From: Mycocentrospora acerina
Taxonomy: Eukaryota; Ascomycota; Dothideomycetes; Pleosporales
Direction of reading: 5' to 3'
NCBI GenBank assembly: GCA_022701365.1
Contig: JAKUHH010000068.1
Location: 249,189-313,188, forward strand
DNA: 64,000 nt
Shown here: piece by piece, positions 35,827-47,046 of the stretch
Position numbering within the stretch: position 1 is the stretch's first letter
Layout of the letters: each line of letters begins with the position of its first letter
The notes under the pieces: model-generated
Seen by the model: the letters and a program-made list of their open reading frames with translations, nothing else
What the model was told of the DNA's origin: nothing
Database searches by the model: none
Position numbers and translations under genes: made by a program

Positions 35827-38107
35827 ATGCGCTTCTCACTCCCCAGAGCGCTGCTCTGGCTGGGTGCTGCTGCCGCGCCTCTCGTCGCTGCAGAGAACAT
35901 CATCGAGTCGCACTCGCTCAATCCCTGCATGTCCAACTCGAGTTTCTCGGCCACGCTCTTCCTGGTCGCGTACACGCCAAACAACGGCAGTCTGGCCTTC
36001 AACGTCGAGGGCATATCCAACATCCAGGGCAACATCGAGGCTGAGGTCGAGCTGCTCGTCTACGGCTACTCGGCCCTCAAGACCACCATTGACCCCTGCA
36101 CCTCCAAAGAGCTCGATGGCCTGTGCCCCATGAACTCGGGCCCGCTGACCATCAAGTCTAACATTGAGCTTGGTTCCTCCGTCACGAGTGTGATTCCTGG
36201 TAAGTCGTGTCCTTCACTACCGTCGCACCGTCCCTTCTAACATGGCCAGGCATCGCCTACACCATCCCCGACCTCGATGCCCTCGTGCGCATCAAGGTCA
36301 AGGACAAGACCACACATGTGCAGCTTGCCTGCGTTGAGGCAGAGCTGCTCAACGGAAAAACAGTCGACCAGAAGGCTGTCGCTTGGGTAACGGCTGTTAT
36401 TGCTGGTCTCGGCCTGGTGGCATCTGCCATCACCTCCGGCCTTGGTCACTCCAACACAGCAGCCCACGTCGCCGCCAACGCCATGTCATTGTTTGGATAC
36501 TTCCAGGCTCAAGCCTTCTTCGGTCTCTGCGCCGTGCCGCTCCCTCCCATTGTTGCCGCTTGGACGCAGAATTTCCAATGGACCATGGGTATTATCCGCG
36601 TCACCTTCCTCCAGAAGATGGCTACTTGGTACCAGCGTGCTACCGGCGGCACTCCCACGACGTACCTTTCGCAACTGACAGAAATCTCCGTCGAAGTGCA
36701 GAAGATGAGGAAGTTCAGGCGCGCGCTTGATTTCACCACTGGCGCTCTCGGACGTATGGTAGCTCGTAGCAATGCTGCTGCCACTGAAGCGCAGGCTGGA
36801 ACAGACCGCATCGTCTTGCGCGGTATTGATCGTGTTGGTTTCAAGGCGAAGATTGAGACAACTAACATCTTCTTCACGGGCTACACCTTCCTTGTTGTCT
36901 TCATTCTCTTCACCATCATCGGTGTGGTCGCCTTCAAGTACATTTGCGAGGGTCTCGTCAAAGCCGGGAAGATGAAGACTGACAAGTTTGTCGATTTCCG
37001 TAACGGTTGGCGTACTGTTTTGAAGGGTATTCTCTTCCGCGTCATTCTGATTGGATTCCCCCAGATGATGGTATTGGGATTTTGGCAAATCACTGAGCGC
37101 GACTCTGCAGGGATAGTGGTTTTGGCCATCCTCACCATGGTCTGCATGATTGGCGTCCTTGGCTGGGCTTCGTCCAAGGTTGTCCGCATCGCGCAGCGCT
37201 CCATTGCCATGCACAAGAACCCTGCCTATATTCTCTACTCGGATCCTACTGCTCTCAACAAGTGGGGTTTCTTATACGTGCAATTCAAGGCGGCTGCATA
37301 CTGGTTTATCATCCCATGGCTCATTTACCTGCTCCTCAAGGCCATGTTCATCGGTCTCTCTCAAAGCTCTGGCAAGGTTCAGGCAGTCGCGCTTGTTCTC
37401 ATTGAACTTGCTCTTCTTGTCGGTGTCTGCATTCTCCGCCCCTGGATGGACAAGAAGACGAACGGTTTCAACATTGCCATCTCGGCCTGTAACTTCTTGA
37501 GTGCCGTCCACTTGTTGATGTTCTCAGACATTTTTGGCCAGCCTGTGAGTCAAACTCAACACTTGATTAATTACAATGCTAACGAAAACAGGCTATTGTC
37601 ACTGGTGTCATGGGCGTGGTTTTCTTTGTTTACAACGCTGCATTTGCGCTCGTCCTTCTCGTCATGCTTCTCGTCGCCTCTGGGCTCGCGCTTTTCAGCA
37701 AGAATCCCGATACACGCTATCAACCCATGCGCGATGACCGCGGATCTTTCATCAAGTCGCAGACCCAGCTAACGACTGAGCTTGACGCATTGGGCGCAAC
37801 TGCGCGTGGTGAAGGCAAGAGTACATACCCAGCTCAGTCCCGAACTCGCCTCGACGATGATGACGATTTTTCTTCAACTGAGGAGCGAAGGCAGCTCGCG
37901 TCCAAGGAAGGTGGTTTCACAGAACATTACGCTGCCGCACCACCGCGAAGCCCTATCAACCCGACAGCATCGCCAGCGCCGTCTTACTATGATCGCGCTA
38001 GCCCGGTTCCTTCTGGAGGCTATGCACCACCAAGGAATGATGTGCAGCAACGGTCGGCGAACAACTCGAGCCCTTGGCAAAGGGGTGCAGGGTATGATCA
38101 GCATTGA
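35827..38107 (+). CDS. FLC-family TRP-like membrane protein
   Basis: Exons 35827-36199, 36250-37544 and 37592-38107; 727 aa. There is a signal peptide (MRFSLPRALLWLGAAAAPLVAA), then a lumenal/extracellular ML-like TRP_N domain with paired cysteines (LNPCMSNSSF, IDPCTSKEL, GLCPMNSG). From about residue 180 a TRP domain follows with roughly nine hydrophobic helices, then a cytosolic tail rich in Pro/Ser/Tyr and acidic stretches (LDDDDDFSSTEE). In yeast, the Flc1-3 proteins act in the ER/Golgi/plasma membrane in cell-wall maintenance, haem/FAD transport and calcium homeostasis; aspergilli have flcA-C. The fit to PF14558 plus PF06011 is clear from the pattern. Which paralogue it is cannot be told. 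Confidence 0.92.
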
Positions 38108-40195
38108 CGCCAGGAGCACGAGGAGCAGGTGGGAAATATCATCGACATGTATGATCGCTCCTCAGTGCACGGTAGGAATCCGCAACAACAACAACAATTA
38201 CAACAGCAACAACAACAAAGACATTAATGTGCATATACTCGCTACATTTATATACTTAATCCAACGATGCATTGTGGGTCGCATTGGACTTTGGGTCATG
38301 CCTGATGAAAAAGGCGGCGTTTTCTATATCCGACCCGCCTGATGGGGAAGAATCAGCTTTTTTCCTTTTATTTTTTCATAGCTTCATCATATTGGGAAGG
38401 AATCATTTCTTTTTTTGTTTCATTTGTTGGCGTCTCCATGGTGCGCATCTGTAGCTCTGGCCAAAGAAAAGAACTTGGCGGCATTCAATACTGCTAGTGT
38501 TCAGGCCGAAAGAGCGATGCGAGTGGGTATGATAGGCAGTGGCAATCTAGTGTACATTTGAATCAAAAGCCGACATCATGTGCAAAAGCTCGTCTTGACC
38601 GTATCATTATCGGGTGCATGTTTCGTTGCATCCTCACGGTGTTGCACATTGCGTAGTTATCATTGACACGGCGCGTGGGTGTGAGTGTGGGTGTGGGTCG
38701 AGGCAAAGCACTTGCCAGGACTTGTTTGTCCCTGATAGGGGATTGCAGTGCCGAAAATGGTGAGATAGCACGACTTGCCTTATCATGTACGCACCTTGAC
38801 TGTGAGGATGCCAAACGATAAGCTTCTGTTGCTGTAGAAGCGCCCATACGTCAACGCGCTGGTAAAGGGGAGTGTACGGAAGCTTGTTTGGATGGAAGCG
38901 TCTGAGAGGCTGCTCAGTTGGATAAGGCGAGGCTGGCTGAGGCGAGGCTGGCTAGGGCAGTGCAGCGCCGGCTTTCCTTCCACTCGACATGTACAGACGA
39001 TGACAAAGAGAGGCACTGACGCACTGACACGCACTCATAGCTTACTTGCAGCTTCTGACCTTTGATCGACGAATCACGCATAAATGGAAATGTGTATAGT
39101 CGAGGCCCACGTCCTCGTCATGGTCGTGAGGAAGCGACGATATCGGTTACCTAGCCTCGAGGCGATCAAAACCATCAGCTGCACAGCGCAAATCTCCGGG
39201 CAACGGCCTCTAGCGACGTCACAGACACACGATTTACTTAATCCAAACCTGTGTTGTCGCCGGACAAGTCACCGAGCCGCAGATATGGACGTCAGTCATC
39301 GAGAGGGAGGGCTTACCGTGGCACGCTGTCTTGACGACATCTTGATTAACACGAGATGGCATGACAAGCGAGGATGGAAAGCAGATGTGGGTGTGTACGA
39401 CCAGCAGTCGAAATGCTTCTTCGGAACATCGCGACGACCGGATGTCCAATCAAGCAGCACATGGTAGAGATCGATTGGCAAACTACCCACCGAGTGATTG
39501 ATGCCCCGAGCTTCAGCAGGCCAGTCATAACCGCCCGATAGCCCAGGTGGGAAAGACGTGTGAAAGGGGGAAAATCCGGGGAGGGGGAAAAAGACCGCGC
39601 TTCTTTTCTGCTAAGCCAAAAACCGCCCTAAGCTAGAGGCTTTGTAGCGACGATTGCTTGTGGCACATGGCCACCCGCTGCGTGCTGTTTAGAGCCGGCC
39701 CACCCGAAGTCCGTCGATTTGCCATATAGAGACGAGGCTTGGGAGAAATTCTGGCTCGGGTGCCTGAACCAGACCAGACCTTTTCGTTCTGCTTGTTTTT
39801 TTTTCGCTATTACGGAGACGTCGCCGTACAGCACGCGCGCCCTGCGCCAATTAACAAATATACATCTCGATATGGTTCTTGTAGGTTAACAGCCCGTGGC
39901 GTGCAGCCCTTATCCTCTTGTACAAGTATCTGTGTAGCACCATCTCTCATCTCTTTTTCTGTCAGATAGCACCCTGGTCCAGGGCCTTACATAAAGGAAC
40001 CCGGCGACCTACCGCGTCAACTGGATTTCCTTTCTAGACTCCTGTCGTTGTTTCGCATTCGTCCATGTGTTATTAGTTGGCCGTTTGGGATTCTACATCG
40101 TTTCATAATTCAAGGATTACACTTTCGGCCACTCTCCTGCATTGTGGCAACCGCCAAATTCGAGTATCGTACAGTTTAGCATTTGACTCGGCAGC
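38108..40195. other. Intergenic, 2.1 kb, no supported gene
   Basis: Begins with the 3' UTR of the FLC gene, including a CAA-rich tract (about 38187-38220). The rest has only frames under 130 codons on both strands with no motifs. 39.9-40.19 kb is the upstream region of the protein kinase gene. Confidence 0.5.
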
Positions 40196-41674
40196 ATGGC
40201 GAATTTCTCACAATTCTTATTTCCTTTGCCCGAAGACGCCTCCAGTTTTGATGCAGACATCGCTGGGAAGAAAGAGAAACCTCACATTGTACTAGCAATC
40301 GACGCTGAGATAAGAGAAGCACACGTACCGACTGTTCTAAGCAAGACGCACCTGAGCCCTCCACCTGTAAGGACTCTCTCAACACCGCCAGATTCACCAA
40401 CAAATATTCGGAGACCGATAATGAATCTCGAGGACTCTCGCACTCTGCACGAGAGGGGTACAATCACGCCTCCAGCCACGCCAACCAAAGCCTCGCACCC
40501 TAAGATTGGCTCCACATCGACAGACATTTTGAACACGCTGTCGAGTCTTCGTCGTGGCGATTCAGTTTCCTCGAGTATCGATGGCCGGCCTCGTAAGGAC
40601 AGCGCAGATCGAACTTATCCATCACATGAGCCCAGTACTGCCGAGCTCCTCTTGTTTCCGTATCAGCTGTCCGATTACGAAATTCAAACAGACGAAAAGG
40701 GCAGGCGACGGCGCATTGGGTCAGGGACATGGAGCGATGTGTACCTGGCTGATCCCATCTTTTCAAGGTTAGGTAATATGACCGAGAATATCACATCTCC
40801 TCCCATAACGCCGGTGGACTCCCACACATCCAATCAGAAGGAACTACAGCAGCTCCCCGTTGTGCCACCCCTCTACGCTATCAAGGCTCCAGTGGGGTTA
40901 TCTGCAAGGAGGGTCCTACGCGAAGAAGCCCGTATACTCTCGCAACTCTCCCAGTTTCCCAATGCAGATCACCACATTGTCTCCTTCTACGGCCAGGATA
41001 CCCGAACTGATGCGCTTGTCCTGAAAGCCATGTCTGGCACTCTGGAAACCTGGGTACAAAAAAACCTCAACACACTTTCCGAACCCGTTCGCGCGGAGAA
41101 ACTCGCTACGGTATTTCCCGCCATGGCGTCCTCCCTCGTCAACAGCCTCTCCTGGCTCCACGCCAAATCATGTTTACACGCCGACATCAAGCCAGCCAAC
41201 ATCCTCCTCTCCTCAGACTTTACCCCTCGCCCTATATACTCTGATTTTTCCTCTGCCATACTCTCCACACCTTCGTCTGGTGGACACGATACTAGGGAAC
41301 AGGGCGCAGGGACATGGGACTATCTCGATCCCGTCTTGCATAGCACTTCAATCTCCGCCGTTCCGTCTGCAGCAACGGATCTCTGGGCTCTTGCTATCAC
41401 GCTACTATTTATCGTTATTGGCGCCTCACCATACGATGCGTTGAAGGGAAACAGGTACCAGCATCGCGAGATGATGAGACAAGGTGCTGCGATAGAATGT
41501 CTAGGCTACGGGGATGAGGGCGTGAGGAATGTGATGAGAGTGAAAGGGTTGTCGAAGGCGGTGGGGTGGGATGTGGGGAAGTGGTTTGGGAAGGTGCTGA
41601 AGAAGGATGTTGGGAAGAGGGTGGAGTTGGGGGAGTGGAAGAGAGAAATGGAAGGAGGAAACGCGAAGATGTGA
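40196..41674 (+). CDS. Protein kinase, DFG replaced by DFS, 492 aa
   Basis: Single exon. Residues 1-160 are disordered with several SP/TP sites (LSTPPDSPTN, TITPPATPTK). The kinase domain spans about 165-480: glycine loop IGSGTWSDVYLAD (175-182), ATP-binding Lys230 (YAIKAP), helix-C Glu (REEARIL), catalytic loop LHADIKPANILL (Asp330, Lys332, Asn335; the usual HRD reads HAD), metal-binding Asp350 in DFS instead of DFG, then GTWDYLDPV in the APE position and DLWALAITL (Asp395). All residues needed for phosphotransfer are present, so it is probably active despite the HRD and DFG changes. An insert of about 35 residues lies between the glycine loop and the Lys. I cannot assign a named subfamily. 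Confidence 0.85.
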   Translation: MANFSQFLFPLPEDASSFDADIAGKKEKPHIVLAIDAEIREAHVPTVLSKTHLSPPPVRTLSTPPDSPTNIRRPIMNLEDSRTLHERGTITPPATPTKASHPKIGSTSTDILNTLSSLRRGDSVSSSIDGRPRKDSADRTYPSHEPSTAELLLFPYQLSDYEIQTDEKGRRRRIGSGTWSDVYLADPIFSRLGNMTENITSPPITPVDSHTSNQKELQQLPVVPPLYAIKAPVGLSARRVLREEARILSQLSQFPNADHHIVSFYGQDTRTDALVLKAMSGTLETWVQKNLNTLSEPVRAEKLATVFPAMASSLVNSLSWLHAKSCLHADIKPANILLSSDFTPRPIYSDFSSAILSTPSSGGHDTREQGAGTWDYLDPVLHSTSISAVPSAATDLWALAITLLFIVIGASPYDALKGNRYQHREMMRQGAAIECLGYGDEGVRNVMRVKGLSKAVGWDVGKWFGKVLKKDVGKRVELGEWKREMEGGNAKM

Positions 41675-43030
41675 GGAATTGATGGAGGTCTTGATGAGAA
41701 TGGGTTGTTTGAGTGGAGTGGGGAAGGGCAGAGGTTGACTTTCTGGCGGCGTTTGGGGATCGAGTGGAGAGCAATATGATGTGACGGTTTAGCGTTTGGG
41801 ATTCGAGTTGGGTGGATAGGAAACAGTTGTTAGATGAGATACCCCTTTGAGCATTACCAGCAGCTCTTGTAATATTCTATACCTTTTTGATTGAAACGTT
41901 TGTCTGTTGGTATTATCACTCGTGTAGCTGTTTAGTAGTGTCCTTCTTTCCCCTTTTCCCCTGTCACCACAGACTGGGTTCCAAATGGACCCAAGTAACA
42001 GTTTCTCCTCAGGAGTGTTGAGGACAGCTCAACACTGGTGCCGTCAGCTCCATCACAACGTCACTCTCCGCTGTCAAACCCCTCTGCTCCCCGCAGCAGC
42101 ACCCCAGCTTGAATGACGTGGTAGTAACTGATAAGGCTGAGGCAGTAAGCACGATCGCTGCAGATCGACATCTCAATACCTAGAGTGACGCCTCCCTACC
42201 ATCATACTTCTATGAAAAAAGACTCTTCAGCGCTGCAGCTTCCATGTCAAAGTTTGTGGAAAAGGACCGAGAAGGCTGCTCATCGGCGAGAAATTCAAGA
42301 ATGCGCTCGGGCCAAGACCACCATTGGAGTTACGTCATGGAAAAAGAGGCTCTGCTAAGCTTTTTGCCAACGGTTTGTCTCGACTGCCACCGCCCGCCGC
42401 AATCCGCAGGCAGTCATTGGTCAAAGCGGTAGGTGCTAGGACCGTTGTCGCTGTTTGTCCGACAACCGAGTTACATTTTCATGGATGGCCGATAATGCCC
42501 GATTTTTTTTCTTTTTCTCTCTCTCTTCCCTCGGTGCATATGGTTATCTTGAAGGTAAGGCAGGACATGATCAATAAGCATAAGCTCAAGGGATAAGCAC
42601 TACAGAATAATCTAGATGCAATGTGCTTCATTGTCAGCAGGTAGGGAGCGGGCTGCGTGCATGTACATTGTACCGGCGGGGCAATCGTCTCCGATTATGC
42701 GTTTCATCGTGGGAAAGTAGTCGGGATTCTGATCTGGAACACGAAAAATGGGTGTGGATTAATGTGCCGAATATGTACCTTACGGCGTTACCGATTGGAC
42801 ACATCCGAACATTATCAAGCACGACGTCATGCTGGGTGCTATAGGGCTTTGGAATGCCATGTGGATGATGTGGGGATAGGAAGGTGGGATAGAATATATA
42901 TATGCAGGCTCGCCGCGATGTCAATTATCTCACTTTACATTCCACCTTTTGAACCACCACAACTCGGACTTTACCATCCACCAAATACTACACATATCCT
43001 CCATCTTATAAACCGTCTCACACAACAACA
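41675..43030. other. Intergenic, 1.35 kb
   Basis: The G-rich 3' flank of the kinase gene is followed by the promoter of the alcohol dehydrogenase gene. No supported gene. Confidence 0.5.
42893..42903 (+). promoter_or_regulatory. TATA-box-like element of the alcohol dehydrogenase gene
   Basis: AATATATATATG lies about 130 bp upstream of the ATG at 43031, followed by a C/A-rich leader (CCACAACTC, CACACAACAACA) typical of a fungal 5' UTR. Confidence 0.55.
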
Positions 43031-44079
43031 ATGCCGTCGTTCACCGTCTACAAGGGCTCCAAGGGAGGCAAGATCGTCAAGAGCGAGACCACAAGAGATG
43101 AACTCACAAACGACCAAGTCCTCGTCAAGGTCACCGCCTCGGGTCTCTGTGGCACCGATGAGCACTACAAGGAATCTGGTATCGCACTCGGTCACGAAGG
43201 TGCCGGTGTCGTCGCTGCCGTCGGCCCTGCAGTCAAGAACCTGAAGGAGGGCGACCGTGTTGGCTGGGGGTACCAGCACAACTCCTGCGGCGCCTGTGAA
43301 TGGTGTCTCACCGGCCGCGAGACGTACTGCTCGCAGCGCGAGATGTACGGATACGCCAACACGGACCAGGGCAGCTTTGCGTCCCACGGCGTGTGGAAGG
43401 AGGCCTTCCTGTACAAGATCCCTGATGCATTGACGGATGCGGATGCGGCGCCGCTCATGTGCGGTGGTGCGACCGTCTTCAACGCTCTGCACTCATACAA
43501 CATCAAGCCCACCGACCGCGTTGGTGTCATCGGTGTCGGTGGTCTTGGTCACTTGGCGATCCAGTTCGCGGCCAAGATGGGCTGCGATGTCGTTGTTTTC
43601 TCCGGCTCAGACAACAAGGAAGAGGAGGCAAGGAAGTTGGGAGCAAACGAGTTCTACGCCATGAAGGGAAAGAAGGAGCTGGACATCGGCCGCAAGCTCA
43701 ATGCTCTGCTCGTCACCGCAAGCGCTCTGCCTGGTAAGTTGTCTTGATCGAATATCTGCTTGAATGTGTTCCTAACAAACTCACAGAGTGGTCTCTGCTT
43801 CTCCCCAACTTGGCCCCCACGGCCACCATCTTCCCCATGACCGTCTCCCACGGCAACTTTGAGATCCCCCACATGTCGCTGGTCGCATCGGGTCTCACCG
43901 TCCAGGGCTCTGTTGTTGCTGCGCGCGCTGTCCACCGTCACATGCTTGACTTTGCTGCGCTGCACGGCATCAAGCCCATCGTCATGGAGTTCCCACTCAA
44001 CGAGTCTGGTATCGAGGATGCCATGAAGACACTAAGGGACGGAAACATGCGCTACCGCGGTGTGTTGAAGCCGGAGTAG
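43031..44079 (+). CDS. Zinc-dependent alcohol dehydrogenase (MDR family)
   Basis: Exons 43031-43733 and 43787-44079 (53-nt intron), 331 aa. The catalytic-zinc residues are seen in GLCGTDEHYK (Cys38 region), GHEGAG (His/Glu) and LMCGGATVF (Cys). The structural-zinc lobe has four cysteines in SCGACEWCLTGRETYC. The Rossmann motif is GVGGLGHLAIQFA, with SGSDNKEEEARKLGA downstream. The protein is most like fungal NADP(H)-type alcohol/cinnamyl alcohol dehydrogenases, which reduce aldehydes in the cytosol. At 331 residues it is slightly shorter than the usual 340-355, but no domain is missing. The substrate is not predictable. Confidence 0.93.
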
Positions 44080-44709
44080 ATGTTTCTTCATGATGGGCAG
44101 GCTCATTGTTGATTACGACTTGTAATGAGGATGGGAAAAAATAAGGAGTTTGGTGCTACAAGTGTACGTGTAGTTTTAGATGGTTGGGTAAATAATACCA
44201 ATAAGGATACGATGTCAACTTTTCCAAATATAGCTTGTGCTTGGCATGATGTGGCGCTTTTGACGTGTGCTGATGGAGATGTACTCTAGCAATGTTTTGC
44301 ATCCAACCAGTAAAGTTGCAAGAAGCAGATTGTCAATTGAATAAATGTTGGAAAAATGATATAAGCTGGGCGAGTGTGACGGAGTCAGTCAAAGACTTTG
44401 TAAGTCCTCAAGATAGGTTCTCGATAGGAAAACATGAGTATCAAAAGATATTAACTAGAATGTGTTTAACTCATGACATTTTGGTTAACTATTCAGATGT
44501 GCTCCCAATTTAATATACAACCAAAAAGTTAAATAATACCTAGGCCGGGTGGTATCCACTGTGTGTTTGCTTGCGACAGACAACGATTAACGGTAAGGTG
44601 AAAGCGATGCAGCGTCCCGTCCTTCAGTGTAACCTCTTAAGAAGCTTATTTCTCAACTCTCCACACTATCCTCTTCTCCATAACATCTCATCTCCATTAC
44701 ATACAAACC
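44080..44709. other. Intergenic, AT-rich, 630 bp
   Basis: 3' flank of the alcohol dehydrogenase gene, an AT-rich middle, and a C/T-rich leader from about 44640 before the next ATG. No gene seen. Confidence 0.5.
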
Positions 44710-45678
44710 ATGCCATCCACCTCCGCCTTTCTCGATCCACTACCACCACCCGCCTACCTCAACTCCCTCCTCACCCGCAAACTCGCTGCCATCCCACCCA
44801 ACCACGTCCCCCCACTCACTCTATCCTCTATCCTCCATCAACACCCCATCGCCCTATACATCCCCACCATCCCCTCCTCCCTCCAACTCTCCTTCTTCTT
44901 CCGCAATCGACACCTCATCCCACGCACACCACGAAAGAGCCCAAAGACCCAACCCCTCGACATAACGCGCGCGATATTCTTCTACCGCCTCTCTCCCACT
45001 CACCAATTCCAGCGCCACCACGACGCCACACGCTGGAACATTGCGCTCTTCGCCGCCCTGCTGACTCTCTCTTGTCCCGACTCGCCCCGCCGGAGGGGAG
45101 AGTGGGATGTGTACATTCCGGCGTCTGCGCGCGAGTTTATGATCGCGTATCTAGCAGGTGTGTTGGAGCATCACAATACGCCTGGGAGATTCTCTGCGCG
45201 TGAGAAGTTTGTGGAGATGTGGAAGGAGGGGAGGTATGAGATTTTTGGGGGGTGGGCTGCGGGGCAGAAGAGGGTGCTAAAGGGGGCGTGTCGGCGGTTG
45301 ACGGGGGAGTGGGAGGTGGAGGTTGGGGTTGCGAGGAGAGAGATGGGAAGGGAGAAGTATGTGAAGTGTGTGGCGCCATTTTTGGGGTGTTTGGTGCCGG
45401 GGGTGGGGAGGGAGGATGTAGAGACTGAGATTGGAATTGAGACAGGGAGAGAAGGCGATGGAGGGTATGAAGGTGTGGTGGAGGGAGGAGAGGAAGGCAA
45501 TGATCTGCTGGATGCTTTGTTGGTGCCTTTTGACGACGAGCTGGATGTGACAGATGGGGATTCGTGCGACGAGAATGTGGTTACGGTGACTGGATTGGGT
45601 TTTGCGATCAGTGCCCTTTTGGACGTTCGACCGAGGGATATACTACCAGTGCTAATGGAGTTATTTCCGCCAGAGTGA
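44710..45678 (+). CDS. Unrecognised protein, single exon, 322 aa
   Basis: Begins MPSTSAFLDPLPPPAYL after a CT-rich leader ending CATACAAACC. The N-terminal third contains a Pro/His-rich segment. The middle looks globular (DITRAIFFYRLSPTH, WNIALFAALLTLSC, ARREMGREKYVKCVAPF). The C-terminal third is acidic and Gly/Glu-rich and ends in a helical block (GFAISALLDVRPRDILPVLMELFPPE). No signal peptide, membrane anchor or known domain is recognised. The coding strand is C-rich and nearly G-poor for the first 360 nt, then sharply G-rich. Function unknown; the gene is plausible because of its length and ordered ends. Confidence 0.6.
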   Translation: MPSTSAFLDPLPPPAYLNSLLTRKLAAIPPNHVPPLTLSSILHQHPIALYIPTIPSSLQLSFFFRNRHLIPRTPRKSPKTQPLDITRAIFFYRLSPTHQFQRHHDATRWNIALFAALLTLSCPDSPRRRGEWDVYIPASAREFMIAYLAGVLEHHNTPGRFSAREKFVEMWKEGRYEIFGGWAAGQKRVLKGACRRLTGEWEVEVGVARREMGREKYVKCVAPFLGCLVPGVGREDVETEIGIETGREGDGGYEGVVEGGEEGNDLLDALLVPFDDELDVTDGDSCDENVVTVTGLGFAISALLDVRPRDILPVLMELFPPE

Positions 45679-45936
45679 GATGAACACAGGAGGCCCGATG
45701 TCAGCTTTTGTAAGTTATTTTCGAAGTGGAGCTGTTTTAACATCAAGTGCTGTCGGAGTACCTGACAAAATTCACAACGAAACTATGTTTCGCTTATACG
45801 GAGCACTGTTATCGTGGCCTTAAGGTCCAATCGTCAGAAATGCGAAAACGAAAGATTAGTAGGTGCGACTAGAGATTAGCATTCGGTCTTCTCCAAAATC
45901 TCAATGATGAAACGTGAATGAGTAAATGCTGTTTAA

Positions 45937-47046
45937 TCAGGTAAGCTCCGACCTTACTAGACCGTCAACCTTGACCTGACTATTCAATGACCAACCGTTT
46001 ATTAGTTCGAAATCACCCATAACTCCATAGTGATCCGTAACCCACTCTTCGCATCCAACATCTCTCATCCGTTCCCTAACATCCTCAGCAACTTTAACGT
46101 CAATACCGATCCTCTCAAACTGCTTCGGTAGAACATCACCACGGAACAAGATCTTGTCTAATCTGCTGCATCCAAATCTTTCTCTTGTGGCGACAGGAAC
46201 CTGGTAACCCCATGTATATCCCTCATGACTGTCTTCTTCGCCACCGAGCTCGAGGTATGCATCTTTTAATTCATTCTCGCTGTGTAGTGTACGATCAAAT
46301 GGTTCGATAGCATTAAGATCGCCAGCCAAAAGGGCACAAGTGACATGGACGTCTTCTAGGCGATCAGAAGCGGCCGAAAGTTGGACAGGACGGATTGGAG
46401 GGTTTGCGACAAGGGACTCGAGATGTGTATTACAAAGCCTAAGAATCCTCTTCTTATTATTGGAGGATATATCAGAGGTTAGGGCGATATCAACAAAAAG
46501 GCCATCTCTGCCGAACCGGCTAGTCCATGGTATGCGAAATACGCGGTTCATCTGCAGACGGTTGTCTATTAGCGTGATGGTTCCATAGAATCCATTCAGC
46601 CAGTTTCTTTTATCCACGTCCGTAATGAAAAAACGGTCACGTATCCACGTCGAGGCTTTGATCTGCTCTAGATCCGAATTTGTCATTTCCTGTAGAAAGA
46701 TAACGACGGGAATGTCTGCTGGGGTAGAAGATGTTAGATCGTCGAGGAACTGAAGTGCGGCTTGCATTCGTGCTTCTGCAAACATGACGGACATGTCAAT
46801 GTTCCATGATATGAGTCGTAGGGTGTTGGGGTTGATGAAGGACCTTGAGGAGGCTGCGGCAGGAGTTGGAAGCATTATTGCAGAACACCAAGTCTTGTCT
46901 TCAACATTATAAAAGTATCCGAGCTCTTGGGGTTCTTGAACTGGGCCCTCGCGTTCTTGAGCTGGGCCCTCGCACTTTTGAGCAGAGTCTGGCCTGAATA
47001 AAGCTGTGAGTGCCCCCCAAACGGGATTTGATTTAGCTGACGACAT
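45937..47046 (-). CDS. TDP2-like endonuclease/exonuclease/phosphatase
   Basis: Single exon, 369 aa from the ATG at 47046 (MSSAKSNPVWGAL); the open frame continues upstream without another good start. After a low-complexity N-terminus with two EGP-Q repeats, the EEP fold shows the four TDP2 signature motifs in order: SWNID, FLQEM, GDLNAIEPFD and TDHYGVMGDF (usually SDH). These bind Mg2+ and catalyse phosphodiester hydrolysis. Tyrosyl-DNA phosphodiesterase 2 removes topoisomerase II 5'-phosphotyrosyl adducts from DNA ends. The repair role here rests on family resemblance. It is divergently arranged with Arp1, sharing a promoter region of about 517 bp. Confidence 0.85.
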   Translation of the reverse strand: MSSAKSNPVWGALTALFRPDSAQKCEGPAQEREGPVQEPQELGYFYNVEDKTWCSAIMLPTPAAASSRSFINPNTLRLISWNIDMSVMFAEARMQAALQFLDDLTSSTPADIPVVIFLQEMTNSDLEQIKASTWIRDRFFITDVDKRNWLNGFYGTITLIDNRLQMNRVFRIPWTSRFGRDGLFVDIALTSDISSNNKKRILRLCNTHLESLVANPPIRPVQLSAASDRLEDVHVTCALLAGDLNAIEPFDRTLHSENELKDAYLELGGEEDSHEGYTWGYQVPVATRERFGCSRLDKILFRGDVLPKQFERIGIDVKVAEDVRERMRDVGCEEWVTDHYGVMGDFELINGWSLNSQVKVDGLVRSELT

